64,000 nucleotides of DNA from the NCBI RefSeq assembly GCF_000280495.2, contig NZ_CP018016.1, positions 1,860,001 through 1,924,000 on the forward strand, written 5' to 3'. The stretch comes from Kosakonia radicincitans DSM 16656 (GTDB taxonomy: Bacteria; Pseudomonadota; Gammaproteobacteria; Enterobacterales; Enterobacteriaceae). Below the pieces are notes generated by a model. The model saw only the letters and a program-made list of their open reading frames with translations. It was not told where the DNA came from and did not search any database. Below are positions 35,974-46,541 of the stretch, one piece after another. Position 1 is the first letter of the stretch. Each line of letters opens with the position of its first letter. Position numbers and translations under genes: made by a program.

Positions 35974-37389
35974 ATGACCGCAAAAAAAGCATCAACACCG
36001 CTCTCACGCCGCACTTTTCTCGCTGCCAGCTCTGCACTGGCAGCGCTTCCGTTACTGCATTCGCCAGCCGCGCGTGCGCTGGGGGGCAAGGGTTCCGTCA
36101 ATATCAGTGATTATGATCACAACGACTGGCCCGCTGCGTTAAATAAAGCCTTTAACGAGGGGCAAACGGTAGAAATTCCCGCCGGCCTGGTGTGTGAAAA
36201 TATCAATACCGGGATCTTTATCCCGCCGGGTAAAACGCTTTTGATACGCGGTACGCTAAAGAGCAGTGGGCGCGGACGATTTGTGTTGCAGGATGGTAGC
36301 CGCGTTATCGGCGAGAAAGGCGGAAGCTTGTATAACATTACGCTGGATGTGCGCGGTTCCAACTGTGTCATCCAGGGCGTCAGCATGAGTGGCTACGGCC
36401 CGATCATGCAGATTTATATTGGTGGCAAAAATACCGGCACGATGCGTAACTTACTGATAGATAACATCACTGTCAGCAAGGCTAACTACGGTATCCTGCG
36501 CCAGGGTTACCATAATCAACTGGATGGCGCGCGCATCACGAATAGCCGTTTCAGCGATTTGCAGGGCGATGCCATCGAATGGAACGTGGCAATTAACGAT
36601 CGCAATATCCTGATTTCCGACCATGTCATCAAAAATATCGATTGCACCAACGGCCAGATTAACTGGGGAATCGGTATCGGGCTGGCGGGCAGTACCTACG
36701 ACAATAATTACCCGGAAGATCAGGCGGTTAAAAATTTCGTCGTGGCCAATATTACCGGCAGTAATTGCCGCCAACTGGTACACGTCGAGAACGGCAAACA
36801 TTTCATTATCCGCAACGTTAAAGCCGAAAATATCACTCCCGATTTCAGCAAAAAGGCGGGCCTGGATAATGCCACGATCGCTATTTACGGCTGCGATAAT
36901 TTTGTTATTGATAATGTCAGTATGGTCAATAGTGCCGGAATGTTGATTGGTTATGGCGTGATCAAGGGGAATTATTTATCCATTCCGCAGAACTTTAAAC
37001 TGAACGATATTCAGCAGGATAACAGCGGTAGCAAATATAAACTGCGTGGTATCCAGATATCGTCCGGTAATGCCACGTCGTTTGTGGCGATCACTAATCT
37101 AAAAATGCAGCATGCGACACTCGAGTTGCATAACAAGCCGCAACATCTTTTCTTACGCAATATCAATGTAATGCAAGATGCAGCTAATGGCCCGGCGTTG
37201 AAACTCAATTTTGACATGCGCAAAGATGTGCGCGGACGCTTTATGGCCAGGCAGGACACGCTGTTGTCCCTGGCGAATATTCACGCAGTTAACGAAAACG
37301 GGCAAAGCTCGGTGGATATCGACAGGGTCGATCAGCATGTGGTGAATGTTGATAATTTGAACTTCCGACTACCGGCGAAGCGGTTATAA
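35974..37389 (+). CDS. wcaM: WcaM, Tat-exported beta-helix protein of the colanic acid cluster
   Basis: Last gene of the colanic acid cluster; its function is not firmly known. ATG 35974 is chosen (GAGG at 35966-35969), giving 471 residues (E. coli 464). The N-terminus has a twin-arginine signal: SRRTFL with Arg12-Arg13, a hydrophobic stretch and AARAL cleavage region, so the folded protein should reach the periplasm via Tat. The rest is a pectate-lyase-like right-handed beta helix rich in Asn and Ile (for example [19 protein letters not shown]). A lyase or sugar-modifying role is possible but unproven. Confidence 0.94.
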   Translation: MTAKKASTPLSRRTFLAASSALAALPLLHSPAARALGGKGSVNISDYDHNDWPAALNKAFNEGQTVEIPAGLVCENINTGIFIPPGKTLLIRGTLKSSGRGRFVLQDGSRVIGEKGGSLYNITLDVRGSNCVIQGVSMSGYGPIMQIYIGGKNTGTMRNLLIDNITVSKANYGILRQGYHNQLDGARITNSRFSDLQGDAIEWNVAINDRNILISDHVIKNIDCTNGQINWGIGIGLAGSTYDNNYPEDQAVKNFVVANITGSNCRQLVHVENGKHFIIRNVKAENITPDFSKKAGLDNATIAIYGCDNFVIDNVSMVNSAGMLIGYGVIKGNYLSIPQNFKLNDIQQDNSGSKYKLRGIQISSGNATSFVAITNLKMQHATLELHNKPQHLFLRNINVMQDAANGPALKLNFDMRKDVRGRFMARQDTLLSLANIHAVNENGQSSVDIDRVDQHVVNVDNLNFRLPAKRL

Positions 37390-37408
37390 CCCGTTATTAC
37401 GGGCTTTT
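37390..37408 (+). terminator. probable terminator of the colanic acid operon
   Basis: CCCGT TATT ACGGG followed by CTTTT starts at the base after the wcaM stop codon. The stem is only 5 bp but G+C-rich with a U-run, fitting a weak Rho-independent terminator before galF. Confidence 0.55.
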
Positions 37409-37575
37409 GCGATAAATCCTGGTGATTTAACCGGGGGGTTAGGATTACATCGTTGGCCTGATCTGGACAGTCATAACACAACATAAGACTTTTTACCGAT
37501 CCTCATCGCTAACTTGCTGGCGAAACCAGGTTAAAGGTTTATACTTCGTCCAATTATTATAGGTGGATAGAAATA

Positions 37576-38469
37576 ATGGTTAATTTGAAAGCAGTTATTC
37601 CGGTAGCAGGGCTGGGAATGCATATGCTTCCTGCCACGAAGGCCATTCCAAAAGAGATGCTGCCGATTGTCGACAAGCCGATGATTCAGTATATCGTCGA
37701 TGAAGTTGTTGCTGCAGGGATCAAAGAAATCGTTCTGGTTACTCACTCGTCTAAAAACGCAGTGGAGAACCACTTCGACACCTCATATGAGCTGGAAGCG
37801 CTGCTGGAGCAGCGTGTTAAGCGCCAGCTGCTGGCGGAAGTACAGTCTATTTGTCCGCCGGGCGTAACGATCATGAACGTGCGTCAGGCGCAGCCGCTGG
37901 GTCTGGGTCACTCTATCCTCTGTGCGCATCCGATTATTGGCGACAACCCGTTCGTGGTGGTCCTGCCGGATATCGTTCTGGACAACGCCACTGCGGATCC
38001 GCTGCGCTACAACCTTGCCGCCATGGTGGCGCGTTTCACGGAAACGGGTCGCAGCCAGGTACTGGCAAAACGCATGAAAGGCGATCTCTCTGAATACTCC
38101 GTGATTCAGACTAAAGAGCCGCTGGATACTGAAGGCAAGATTAGCCGTATCGTTCAGTTCATCGAAAAACCGGATCAGCCGCAAACGCTGGATTCTGACC
38201 TGATGGCCGTAGGGCGCTATGTGCTTTCTGCGGATATCTGGCCTGAGCTGGAGAAAACCGAACCGGGCGCCTGGGGCCGTATCCAGTTGACCGATGCGAT
38301 TGCCAAACTGGCGGAAAAACAGTCTGTTGATGCAATGCTGATGACCGGCGAGAGCTACGACTGCGGTAAGAAAATGGGCTATATGCAGGCTTTTGTGCAG
38401 TATGGCTTACGCAACCTGAAAGAAGGTCAGAAGTTCCGCGATAGTATTAAGAAATTACTTACACAATAA
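37576..38469 (+). CDS. galF: GalF, UTP-glucose-1-phosphate uridylyltransferase-like protein
   Basis: GalU paralogue linked to UDP-glucose supply; in E. coli it has little activity alone and is thought to modulate GalU. The 297-residue protein has the pyrophosphorylase motif [20 protein letters not shown], in which GalF carries GMHM where active GalU has GTRM, as seen here, plus VEKP-like FIEKPDQP near residue 196. AGGTGG precedes the ATG. It marks the left boundary of the O-antigen locus and has its own promoter region (187 bases) and terminator. Confidence 0.96.
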   Translation: MVNLKAVIPVAGLGMHMLPATKAIPKEMLPIVDKPMIQYIVDEVVAAGIKEIVLVTHSSKNAVENHFDTSYELEALLEQRVKRQLLAEVQSICPPGVTIMNVRQAQPLGLGHSILCAHPIIGDNPFVVVLPDIVLDNATADPLRYNLAAMVARFTETGRSQVLAKRMKGDLSEYSVIQTKEPLDTEGKISRIVQFIEKPDQPQTLDSDLMAVGRYVLSADIWPELEKTEPGAWGRIQLTDAIAKLAEKQSVDAMLMTGESYDCGKKMGYMQAFVQYGLRNLKEGQKFRDSIKKLLTQ

Positions 38470-38504
38470 GCAATTAAAACGTTGCAGTTGCAACGCTAGT
38501 TTAT

Positions 38505-38570
38505 AAGGCAGTAAAGAGTCGCTATGAGGTGTTTCATTCTCAGGTTATTCTTACTGCCTTTATTTATTTT
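38505..38570 (+). terminator. galF terminator
   Basis: AAGGCAGTAA (38505-38514) pairs perfectly with TTACTGCCTT (38551-38560), with an inner TGAG...CTCA hairpin, followed by TATTTATTTT. The long stem plus U-rich tail make a good intrinsic terminator. A separate palindrome CGTTGCA-GT-TGCAACG at 38480-38495 precedes it. Confidence 0.75.
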
Positions 38571-38753
38571 ACTATTAAATCAATAAGTAAAAGCGTGTTT
38601 TTGCGGGATTATTGTACGACCAGAACTAAGATTTTCCCTTGTTTCAGTGCCTGTTTCGGTAGAGAATAGCCGCTTAGCATTTTGTGCCTGATGGCAAAAC
38701 AGAAATTACGTTAACGAAACATGTTAACGACAGAAATAGAAGATAGTTTCAAT

Positions 38754-38792
38754 CAGTTAACAGGTAGCTGAAGAGCCTGGGGCGGTAGCGTG
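38754..38792 (+). promoter_or_regulatory. JUMPstart with ops element of the O-antigen operon
   Basis: A 39-base element starting CAGTTAACAGGTAGCTGAAG and ending with the ops core GGCGGTAGCGTG (38781-38792). RfaH recruitment here is needed for expression of long O-antigen operons in enterobacteria. It lies 76 bases before rmlB. Confidence 0.93.
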
Positions 38793-38868
38793 CCTGAAAT
38801 TATTTGGCTTCTCTCTTTCGCCCGTTCATATAGTTCAAAATATTGCATAGCAAGTACGGATAATTCTC

Positions 38869-39951
38869 GTGAAAATATTGGTTACCGGTGGCGCAGGCTT
38901 TATTGGCTCTGCAGTGGTTCGTCATATCATTAATAACACGCAAGATTCTGTGGTTAATGTCGATAAATTGACCTATGCAGGAAATCTTCAATCACTTACA
39001 GACGTCTCGGATAGCGAGCGTTATTTTTTTGAGCATGCGGATATTTGCAATGCAGCAGAAATGGCGCGTATCCTGGATGAGCACAAGCCGGATGCGGTAA
39101 TGCACCTGGCTGCGGAAAGCCATGTTGACCGTTCTATCACCGGGCCTGCGGCCTTCATTGAAACCAATATTGTAGGCACCTACGTATTGCTGGAAGCTGT
39201 TCGTGCGTATTGGTCCTCGCTGGCAGATGCGGCAAAAAAAGCATTCCGTTTTCATCATATCTCGACAGATGAAGTTTACGGTGATTTGCCACATCCTGAT
39301 GAGCAGCCGCAAGGTCAGCCGTTACCGCTGTTTACTGAAAAAACGGCCTATGCGCCGAGCAGCCCTTACTCCGCGTCAAAAGCCTCCAGCGATCATCTGG
39401 TTCGCGCCTGGTTACGTACCTATGGTATGCCTACCATTGTCACCAACTGTTCCAATAACTACGGTCCTTACCACTTCCCGGAAAAATTGATCCCGCTGGT
39501 TATTCTCAATGCGCTTGAAGGCAAACCGTTGCCAATCTATGGCAAAGGCGATCAAATCCGCGACTGGTTGTACGTTGAAGATCACGCCCGTGCCCTCTAT
39601 ACCGTGGTTACTCAGGGTGTTGGCGGTGAAACTTACAACATTGGCGGCCATAACGAAAAACAGAACCTCGATGTTGTCTATACAATCTGTGATTTGCTTG
39701 ATGAGATCGTGCCGAAAACCGGTTCTTACCGCGATCAAATCACCTATGTTACCGATCGTCCTGGCCACGACAGGCGGTACGCCATCGACGCTGAGAAAAT
39801 CAGTCGCGAACTGGGCTGGAAACCGCAGGAAACCTTTGAGTCGGGCATCCGTAAGACAGTGCAGTGGTACCTCGATAATCAGAATTGGGTTGAGAACGTT
39901 AAAAGCGGCGCGTACAAAAGCTGGATCGAACAGAACTACGAGAAGCGTTAA
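38869..39951 (+). CDS. rmlB: RmlB (RfbB), dTDP-glucose 4,6-dehydratase
   Basis: Second step of dTDP-L-rhamnose synthesis: NAD-dependent 4,6-dehydration of dTDP-glucose. The 360-residue SDR protein starts with GTG or the equivalent codon at 38869 ([17 protein letters not shown]), has the STDEVYGD catalytic strand near residue 132 (Thr-Asp-Glu triad), [11 protein letters not shown] (YxxxK) near 167, and [14 protein letters not shown]. First gene of the O-antigen operon, in the order rmlB-D-A-C. Confidence 0.97.
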   Translation: MKILVTGGAGFIGSAVVRHIINNTQDSVVNVDKLTYAGNLQSLTDVSDSERYFFEHADICNAAEMARILDEHKPDAVMHLAAESHVDRSITGPAAFIETNIVGTYVLLEAVRAYWSSLADAAKKAFRFHHISTDEVYGDLPHPDEQPQGQPLPLFTEKTAYAPSSPYSASKASSDHLVRAWLRTYGMPTIVTNCSNNYGPYHFPEKLIPLVILNALEGKPLPIYGKGDQIRDWLYVEDHARALYTVVTQGVGGETYNIGGHNEKQNLDVVYTICDLLDEIVPKTGSYRDQITYVTDRPGHDRRYAIDAEKISRELGWKPQETFESGIRKTVQWYLDNQNWVENVKSGAYKSWIEQNYEKR

Positions 39952-39953
39952 TC

Positions 39954-40853
39954 ATGAATATTTTGTTATTCGGTAAAACGGGGCAGGTAGGTTGGGAGCT
40001 GCAACGTGCGCTGGCGCCCCTTGGCAAGGTGGTTGCTGTTGACGTTCACTCTGCTGAGTATTGTGGTGATTTCAGTAAACCGAACGAGGTGGCTGAAACC
40101 GTTCGCCGTATTCGCCCTGATGTGGTGGTGAATGCCGCTGCGCACACTGCCGTGGATAAAGCTGAATCAGAGCGTGAGTTTGCGCAACTGCTGAATGCAA
40201 CCAGTGTCGAGGCCATTGCGCGTGAAGTTGGCGCGATTGGCGGCTGGCTGGTGCACTATTCGACGGATTATGTTTTTCCTGGCACCGGTGACAAACCCTG
40301 GTGTGAAACGGATGCTCCCGCGCCGCTGAATGTCTATGGTGAGACTAAGCTGGCAGGGGAAAAGGCCGTCCAGCAACATTGCCCTCATCATCTTATTTTC
40401 CGTACCAGTTGGGTCTACGCCAGCAAAGGAAATAACTTTGCCAAAACAATGCTTAAACTGGCGAAAGACCGCGAAGAGCTCTCCATTATCGATGATCAGT
40501 ATGGTGCACCAACCGGTGCTGAATTACTGGCCGACTGTACGGCGCATGCGATTCGTACTGCAATGAGTAAACCGGAGGTCGCCGGGCTTTACCATCTGGT
40601 TGCTGCGGGAACCACAACCTGGTACGCCTTTGCGCAAATGGTGTTTGACGAGGCGAGGAAAGCGGGTTTAACACTGGCGCTTAATAAAGCTAACCCGATT
40701 GCTACAGAAGCTTATCCGACTCCAGCGAAGCGCCCTGGTAATTCGCGCCTCAACACAGAAAAATTCCAGCGTGAATTCGGTCTTGTTCTGCCTCCATGGG
40801 AGAACGGCGTAAAACGTATGCTTGCTGAGCTCTTTGCTGCAACGTCAAATTAA
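39954..40853 (+). CDS. rmlD: RmlD (RfbD), dTDP-4-dehydrorhamnose reductase
   Basis: Last step of dTDP-L-rhamnose synthesis, reducing the 4-keto group with NADPH. The 299-residue protein has GKTGQVGWELQRAL at residues 7-20, NAAAHTAVDKAES near 63, HYSTDYVFPG near 102 and VYGETKLAGE with the catalytic YxxxK near 128. It begins two bases after rmlB and is followed by rmlA after 48 bases. Confidence 0.97.
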   Translation: MNILLFGKTGQVGWELQRALAPLGKVVAVDVHSAEYCGDFSKPNEVAETVRRIRPDVVVNAAAHTAVDKAESEREFAQLLNATSVEAIAREVGAIGGWLVHYSTDYVFPGTGDKPWCETDAPAPLNVYGETKLAGEKAVQQHCPHHLIFRTSWVYASKGNNFAKTMLKLAKDREELSIIDDQYGAPTGAELLADCTAHAIRTAMSKPEVAGLYHLVAAGTTTWYAFAQMVFDEARKAGLTLALNKANPIATEAYPTPAKRPGNSRLNTEKFQREFGLVLPPWENGVKRMLAELFAATSN

Positions 40854-40901
40854 CTTCTTGAAAATGCCTCTGGGCAGGTATTTTTTGCGCGGGAATACGA
40901 A

Positions 40902-41780
40902 ATGAAAACACGTAAAGGAATCATACTGGCGGGCGGTTCGGGAACCCGCTTGTATCCGGTAACAATGGCAGTGAGCAAACAACTGTTGCCGATTTACGAT
41001 AAGCCAATGATTTATTATCCCCTGTCCACACTGATGCTGGCCGGGATTCGCGATATTCTGATCATCAGCACGCCGCAGGATCTCCCCCGTTTTGAACAGT
41101 TGCTTGGTGATGGAAGCCAGTGGGGATTAACCCTGCATTATAAAGTTCAGCCAAGCCCGGACGGGTTGGCGCAGGCATTTATCCTCGGTGAAGAATTTAT
41201 TGGTAACGATCCTTGCGCACTGGTGCTGGGCGACAATATTTTCTATGGCCATGATTTGCCGAAACTGATGGATACAGCGGTCAACCAGGAAAGCGGCGCG
41301 ACTGTTTTTGCCTATCATGTTACCGATCCTGAACGCTACGGTGTCGTCGAGTTTGATAGCGAAGGTACTGCTGTCAGCCTGGAAGAGAAGCCGCTGGAAC
41401 CGAAAAGTAATTATGCGGTGACCGGTCTCTATTTTTACGATAATGATGTGGTTGCGCTGGCGAAAAGTCTGAAGCCTTCGGCTCGCGGTGAATTAGAGAT
41501 TACCGATATCAATCGCCTTTACATGGAGCAGGGCCGTTTGTCCGTAGCGATGATGGGGCGTGGTTATGCGTGGCTGGATACCGGTACCCACCAGAGTTTG
41601 ATTGAAGCCAGTAATTTTATTCAGACCATTGAAGCACGGCAGGGGCTTAAAGTTTCTTGTCCTGAAGAGATTGCTTACCGCAAGAATTTCATTGATGCAG
41701 AGCAGGTTAAAAAATTGGCTGAGCCGCTGAAAAAAAATGCTTACGGTCAATATCTGCTAAGAATGGTTAAAGGTCACTAA
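40902..41780 (+). CDS. rmlA: RmlA (RfbA), glucose-1-phosphate thymidylyltransferase
   Basis: First committed step to dTDP-rhamnose: dTTP plus glucose 1-phosphate to dTDP-glucose. The 292-residue protein shows [20 protein letters not shown] at residues 11-30, [27 protein letters not shown] and VSLEEKP motifs. It is feedback-inhibited by dTDP-rhamnose in the family. It precedes rmlC by two bases. Confidence 0.97.
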   Translation: MKTRKGIILAGGSGTRLYPVTMAVSKQLLPIYDKPMIYYPLSTLMLAGIRDILIISTPQDLPRFEQLLGDGSQWGLTLHYKVQPSPDGLAQAFILGEEFIGNDPCALVLGDNIFYGHDLPKLMDTAVNQESGATVFAYHVTDPERYGVVEFDSEGTAVSLEEKPLEPKSNYAVTGLYFYDNDVVALAKSLKPSARGELEITDINRLYMEQGRLSVAMMGRGYAWLDTGTHQSLIEASNFIQTIEARQGLKVSCPEEIAYRKNFIDAEQVKKLAEPLKKNAYGQYLLRMVKGH

Positions 41781-41782
41781 AA

Positions 41783-42331
41783 ATGAAAATCGTTGAGACT
41801 GCGATCCCTGATGTATTAATTTTTGAGCCAAAGGTTTTTGGCGATGATCGCGGCTTTTTCTTTGAAAGCTTCAGCCAGCGTCAGTTTGAAGAGGCGGTTG
41901 GGCGTAAAGTACAATTCGTGCAGGACAATCACTCCAAATCCAAAAAAGGGGTTTTACGTGGTCTGCATTATCAGTTAGATCCCCATGCTCAGGGAAAACT
42001 GGTGCGTGCTGTAGCAGGGGAAGTTTTTGATGTTGCGGTAGATGTTCGCAAAAGCTCACCGACATTTGGGCAGTGGGTCGGCGTACATTTATCCGCGGAA
42101 AATAAGCGTCAGTTGTGGATCCCTGAAGGTTTTGCACATGGATTTGTCGTGTTAAGCGATAGCGCTGAATTTGTTTATAAAGCCACCAATTATTACTGCC
42201 CGCAGTCGGAAAGTAGTATCATCTGGAACGATCCGGAATTGAATATCGCGTGGCCGCTAGCCGTAGAGCCTGAGCTCTCCGGCAAAGATGCGGTGGCGCC
42301 TTCATTTACCTCAGCGAAATTTTTCGAGTAA
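41783..42331 (+). CDS. rmlC: RmlC (RfbC), dTDP-4-dehydrorhamnose 3,5-epimerase
   Basis: Cupin-fold epimerase acting on dTDP-4-keto-6-deoxyglucose at C3 and C5. The 182-residue protein has DDRGFFFESFSQ, QDNHSKSKKGVLRGLHYQ (catalytic His about 65), GEVFDVAVDVRKSSPTFG and the IPEGFAHGF loop with YKATNYY (catalytic Tyr region). It closes the rhamnose block; ddhD starts six bases later. Confidence 0.96.
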   Translation: MKIVETAIPDVLIFEPKVFGDDRGFFFESFSQRQFEEAVGRKVQFVQDNHSKSKKGVLRGLHYQLDPHAQGKLVRAVAGEVFDVAVDVRKSSPTFGQWVGVHLSAENKRQLWIPEGFAHGFVVLSDSAEFVYKATNYYCPQSESSIIWNDPELNIAWPLAVEPELSGKDAVAPSFTSAKFFE

Positions 42332-42337
42332 CTGTCC

Positions 42338-43312
42338 GTGTCACATGTAATTAAAATATTCCCTGCTGATATTGCCTTTGAAGGCGACAGCGGGAAAACG
42401 CTGCTTGATTCTGCCCTTGATTCAGGTATCCACCTTGAACACAGCTGTAAAAACGGCAGTTGTGGTATTTGCGAAGCCGGACTGATGGCCGGGGAAGTGA
42501 TCGATGCCGAGGGCCAGGTTATTACTGCAGGAAATAATATCCTGACATGTAGTTGCCGTCCCCAGGGTGATATATCGCTACAGGCAACGTATTATCCTGA
42601 GCTTGCCGGGCAGGTTAAAAAAATCACCCCATGTAAAGTGGTTAGCGCTGAAAATGTTTCTGCGGACGTAATCAAGTTGCTGCTGCGTTTCCCGCCGACG
42701 GCGCAGATTAACTACTTACCGGGTCAGTATATTAATTTGCAGTATCAAGGTGTAACGCGCAGTTACTCAATTGCTAATGCCAATGAAAAAGAAGGCATTG
42801 AATTGCATATTCGCAATGTGCCTGATGGACAAATGAGCCAGTTAATTTTCGGCGGGCTTGCGGCAAATACATTGATGCGAATTGAAGGACCGTGCGGAAC
42901 ATTCTTCATCCGTAACAATGAGCGCCCGGTAATATTTATCGCCGGAGGGACGGGGTTCGCTCCGGTAAAAGCGATGGTTGAATCGCTGATTGCCGAAAAT
43001 ACGCAACGGAAGATCTATATCTATTGGGGAATGCAGCATTCAACGCATTTCTATTCGTCTTTACCTCAGCAATGGGCTGATGCGAATCCTGATATCCATT
43101 TTATTCCTGTGGTCTCAGGTGAAGAAAGCAACTGGCAAGGACGTAAGGGTTTTGTTCACAATGCGGTCGTGGAAGACTTCGAAAACTTAGCGGATTTCGA
43201 TGTTTATGCTTGTGGTTCACCTGTGATGATCGACGCGAGCCGAAAAGATCTGATGACATTGGGATTACCGGCTAAACACTTTTATGCGGACGCGTTTACC
43301 GTATCAAAATAA
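42338..43312 (+). CDS. ddhD: DdhD (RfbI), CDP-6-deoxy-glucoseen reductase (E3)
   Basis: NADH-dependent flavo-iron-sulfur reductase that passes electrons to DdhC in CDP-3,6-dideoxyhexose synthesis. It begins at GTG 42338 (protein [12 protein letters not shown]), 324 residues. The N-terminal plant-type ferredoxin domain has Cys37, Cys42, Cys45 and a fourth cysteine at 71 or 73. Then come the FAD motif RSYSIAN near residue 147, the NAD site [13 protein letters not shown] near 208 and the C-terminal [10 protein letters not shown]. The close likeness to Salmonella RfbI supports the name. Confidence 0.95.
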   Translation: MSHVIKIFPADIAFEGDSGKTLLDSALDSGIHLEHSCKNGSCGICEAGLMAGEVIDAEGQVITAGNNILTCSCRPQGDISLQATYYPELAGQVKKITPCKVVSAENVSADVIKLLLRFPPTAQINYLPGQYINLQYQGVTRSYSIANANEKEGIELHIRNVPDGQMSQLIFGGLAANTLMRIEGPCGTFFIRNNERPVIFIAGGTGFAPVKAMVESLIAENTQRKIYIYWGMQHSTHFYSSLPQQWADANPDIHFIPVVSGEESNWQGRKGFVHNAVVEDFENLADFDVYACGSPVMIDASRKDLMTLGLPAKHFYADAFTVSK

Positions 43313-43328
43313 GACAGAGGATAAAGAG

Positions 43329-44102
43329 ATGAAAGCCGTTATTTTAGCCGGTGGGTTGGGTACACGTTTAAGTGAAGAGACCGTATTAAAACCAAAACCC
43401 ATGGTTGAAATCGGTGGTAAACCGATTTTATGGCATATCATGAAAATGTATTCCGCTCACGGTATCCGTGATTTTGTTATTTGCTGCGGGTACAAGGGAT
43501 ATGTCATTAAAGAGTATTTCGCCAACTATTTTCTGCATATGTCTGATGTGACTTTTCATATGGCTGAAAATCGTATGGAAGTTCATCAGAAGCGTGTAGA
43601 ACCCTGGAACGTTACACTCGTTGATACGGGCGAAGCCTCAATGACTGGCGGACGCCTGAAACGCGTACGTGAGTATGTGAAAGATGACGAGGCTTTTCTG
43701 TTTACTTACGGTGATGGCGTATCTGATTTGGATATTAGCGCGACGATCGATTTCCATCGTAAACATGGCAAAAAAGCCACGCTGACCGCTACTTTTCCGC
43801 CAGGCCGTTTTGGTGCGCTGGATATTCAGAATCGCCAGGTTCGCTCGTTCAAAGAAAAACCGAAAGGCGATGGTGCGATGATCAATGGTGGGTTCTTTGT
43901 CCTGCACCCGTCAGTTATCGATCTGATCGAAAACGATGCGACGACGTGGGAACAGGAACCGCTGATGCGTTTGGCTGAACAGGGCGAGTTAATGGCGTTT
44001 GAGCATCCTGGTTTCTGGCAGCCGATGGATACCCTTCGTGATAAAACTTATCTGGAAGGCCTTTGGGAAAAAGGGAATGCTCCCTGGAAAACGTGGGAGT
44101 AA
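43329..44102 (+). CDS. ddhA: DdhA (RfbF), glucose-1-phosphate cytidylyltransferase
   Basis: Makes CDP-glucose from CTP and glucose 1-phosphate, the entry to CDP-dideoxyhexoses. ATG 43329 is taken because the nucleotide-binding motif begins at residue 2 ([17 protein letters not shown]) and this gives 257 residues, the Salmonella length; upstream in-frame codons overlap ddhD. Others are [19 protein letters not shown] and [11 protein letters not shown]. ddhB follows after three bases. Confidence 0.97.
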   Translation: MKAVILAGGLGTRLSEETVLKPKPMVEIGGKPILWHIMKMYSAHGIRDFVICCGYKGYVIKEYFANYFLHMSDVTFHMAENRMEVHQKRVEPWNVTLVDTGEASMTGGRLKRVREYVKDDEAFLFTYGDGVSDLDISATIDFHRKHGKKATLTATFPPGRFGALDIQNRQVRSFKEKPKGDGAMINGGFFVLHPSVIDLIENDATTWEQEPLMRLAEQGELMAFEHPGFWQPMDTLRDKTYLEGLWEKGNAPWKTWE

Positions 44103-44105
44103 AAG

Positions 44106-45185
44106 ATGATTGACGCATCATTCTGGAAAGGTAAACGAGTCTTTATCACCGGTCATACAGGTTTTAAAGGCTCATGGTTGACGCTCTGGCTGCAATCGAT
44201 GGGTGCGGTGCTGAAGGGGTATTCGCTGAATCCTCCTACCGAGCCTTCTTTATATGAAAGCGCGGCTGTCGACGATCTGATTGATTCCACGATTGGCGAT
44301 ATTCGTAACTTCGATCAGTTACATGCGGCAATCAGCGCGTTCAGGCCTGAAATCGTCTTTCATATGGCCGCGCAGCCGCTGGTCAGACTCTCCTACGATG
44401 AGCCTATCGAGACCTATTCGACCAATGTAATGGGCACAGTCCATTTACTGGAAGCGGTTAAACGCGTGGGTGGCGTAAAGGCGATCGTCAACATTACCAG
44501 TGACAAATGCTACGAAAACCGCGAATGGGTCTGGGGATATCGTGAGCATGAGGCAATGGGGGGTTACGATCCTTACTCAAACAGTAAAGGATGCGCTGAG
44601 CTAGTAGCCTCTGCCTACAGAAACTCATTTTTTAATGAAAAAGACTATGCAAAACACGGAGTAGCTCTCGCTTCCGTGCGTGCAGGTAACGTGATTGGCG
44701 GTGGTGACTGGGCGAAAGATCGTTTGATTCCGGATATCCTGCGTTCCTTTGAGAACAACCAAACTGTTATTATCCGCAACCCACACGCTATTCGCCCGTG
44801 GCAGCATGTGCTTGAACCTCTCTCTGGTTACATCGCTATCGCTCAGCGATTGTATGAGGAAGGCCCTGCTTTCGCTGAGGGCTGGAACTTTGGACCACGC
44901 GAAGATGATGCAATGCCCGTGCAGTTTATCGTCGAAACCATGGTGAAAATTTGGGGAGACGATGCAGCGTGGCTGTTAGACGGTAATGAGCATCCACACG
45001 AAGCTCACTATTTGAAACTCGATTGCTCCAAAGCGCGTATGCGTCTGGGGTGGCAGCCGCGCTGGAATTTAGTTGAAACGCTGGAGCGTATTGTGAAATG
45101 GCATAAAGCATGGATTGCTGGTGAAGATATGCTTGCTCGTTCACGGAATGAAATCAGCGAATACATGAACACCTCTTTGAAATAA
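44106..45185 (+). CDS. ddhB: DdhB (RfbG), CDP-glucose 4,6-dehydratase
   Basis: NAD-dependent SDR enzyme converting CDP-glucose to CDP-4-keto-6-deoxyglucose. The 359-residue protein has GHTGFKGSWLTLWLQSMGA near residue 15, HMAAQPLVRLSYDEP near 83, the NITSDKCYEN active-site strand, and DPYSNSKGCAEL with YxxxK near 158. VIGGGDWAKDRLIPD is typical of the CDP-glucose type. It is packed between ddhA and ddhC. Confidence 0.97.
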   Translation: MIDASFWKGKRVFITGHTGFKGSWLTLWLQSMGAVLKGYSLNPPTEPSLYESAAVDDLIDSTIGDIRNFDQLHAAISAFRPEIVFHMAAQPLVRLSYDEPIETYSTNVMGTVHLLEAVKRVGGVKAIVNITSDKCYENREWVWGYREHEAMGGYDPYSNSKGCAELVASAYRNSFFNEKDYAKHGVALASVRAGNVIGGGDWAKDRLIPDILRSFENNQTVIIRNPHAIRPWQHVLEPLSGYIAIAQRLYEEGPAFAEGWNFGPREDDAMPVQFIVETMVKIWGDDAAWLLDGNEHPHEAHYLKLDCSKARMRLGWQPRWNLVETLERIVKWHKAWIAGEDMLARSRNEISEYMNTSLK

Positions 45186-45206
45186 TTGACTAACAGGAAA
45201 AAAGCA

Positions 45207-46520
45207 ATGAGCGCAAATAACCTGCGTGAGCAAATCTCTCAACTAGTTGCCCAATATGCTGACGAAGCGTTAAGTCCAAAGCCGTTTGTTGCTGGCAGCA
45301 GTGTCGTACCGCCTTCTGGCAAAGTGATTGGCGCAAAAGAGCTTCAATTGATGGTAGAAGCATCGCTGGATGGCTGGTTAACTACGGGCCGTTTTAACGA
45401 TGCTTTTGAAAAAAAACTGGGTGAGTTTATTGGTGTCCCGCATGTTCTGACCACCACTTCAGGCTCTTCAGCAAACCTGCTGGCATTAACTGCATTGACG
45501 TCGCCAAAACTGGGTGACCGCGCCCTCAAACCGGGTGATGAAGTGATTACAGTTGCTGCGGGGTTCCCGACTACCGTTAACCCGACGATCCAGAATGGTT
45601 TAATTCCGGTATTTATCGATGTTGATATTCCGACTTATAACGTCGATTCGAAACTGATTGAAGCTGCAGTATCAGATAAAACCAAAGCTATTATGATTGC
45701 CCATACGCTGGGTAATGCCTTCGATCTGACGGAAGTTCGCCGTATTGCCGATAAATATAATCTGTGGCTGATTGAAGACTGCTGCGATGCTCTTGGTACG
45801 ACTTATGACGGCAAAATGGTCGGTACTTTTGGTGATATCGGCACCGTAAGTTTCTATCCTGCTCACCATATTACGATGGGTGAGGGTGGCGCGGTGTTCA
45901 CCAAATCTGCTGAACTGAAAAAGCTGATTGAGTCTTTCCGTGACTGGGGCCGTGATTGCTACTGTGCACCGGGCTGTGATAACACCTGCGGCAAGCGTTT
46001 CGGTCATCAGTTGGGTTCGCTGCCGTTCGGCTACGATCACAAATATACCTATTCTCATCTGGGTTATAACCTCAAAATTACCGATATGCAGGCAGCGTGT
46101 GGCCTGGCGCAGTTGGAGCGTATTGATGAATTCGTTCGTCTGCGTAAAGAGAACTTTGCATATCTCAAGCAAGGTCTTCAGTCTTGTGCTGAGTTCCTGG
46201 AATTACCGGAAGCTACTGAAAAATCGGATCCATCATGGTTTGGTTTCCCGATTACACTCAAAGAAACCAGCGGCGTTACGCGCGTTGACCTGGTGAAATT
46301 CCTTGATGACGCAAAAATCGGTACCCGCTTATTGTTTGCCGGTAACCTTACCCGCCAGCCATATTTTGCAAATGTGAAATATCGTGTTGTTGGTGAGTTA
46401 ACCAATACTGACCGCATTATGAATCAGACTTTCTGGATCGGTATTTATCCAGGCCTGACAAAAGAACATTTGGATTATGTCGTTTCCAAATTTGAAGAGT
46501 TCTTTGGTCTGAATTTCTAA
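45207..46520 (+). CDS. ddhC: DdhC (RfbH), CDP-4-keto-6-deoxyglucose 3-dehydrase (E1)
   Basis: PMP-dependent, iron-sulfur enzyme that removes the C3 hydroxyl to create the 3,6-dideoxy skeleton with DdhD. ATG 45207 (MSANNLREQ) gives 437 residues, as in Salmonella; AGGAAAA precedes it. The PLP-lysine is replaced by His220 in [14 protein letters not shown], diagnostic of this class. The [2Fe-2S] ligands Cys193, Cys251, Cys253 and Cys261 keep the spacing C-X57-C-X1-C-X7-C known for the Yersinia E1 enzyme. It ends the block of base composition like the host; the next gene is A+T-rich. Confidence 0.97.
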   Translation: MSANNLREQISQLVAQYADEALSPKPFVAGSSVVPPSGKVIGAKELQLMVEASLDGWLTTGRFNDAFEKKLGEFIGVPHVLTTTSGSSANLLALTALTSPKLGDRALKPGDEVITVAAGFPTTVNPTIQNGLIPVFIDVDIPTYNVDSKLIEAAVSDKTKAIMIAHTLGNAFDLTEVRRIADKYNLWLIEDCCDALGTTYDGKMVGTFGDIGTVSFYPAHHITMGEGGAVFTKSAELKKLIESFRDWGRDCYCAPGCDNTCGKRFGHQLGSLPFGYDHKYTYSHLGYNLKITDMQAACGLAQLERIDEFVRLRKENFAYLKQGLQSCAEFLELPEATEKSDPSWFGFPITLKETSGVTRVDLVKFLDDAKIGTRLLFAGNLTRQPYFANVKYRVVGELTNTDRIMNQTFWIGIYPGLTKEHLDYVVSKFEEFFGLNF

Positions 46521-46541
46521 TCGTTAAGTTACGGGCGTTTT

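Larger units (their letters stand above)
38470..38868. other. galF-rmlB intergenic region: O-antigen operon leader
   Basis: This 399-base A+T-rich gap contains no gene. It holds a 7-bp-stem palindrome (38480-38495), the galF terminator (38505-38570), a TTTTG-GCC hairpin near 38681-38703, three GTTAAC hexamers (38710, 38723, 38756), and the JUMPstart/ops element (38754-38792). The O-antigen operon promoter should lie between the terminator and JUMPstart, but no clear hexamer pair stands out. Confidence 0.7.
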
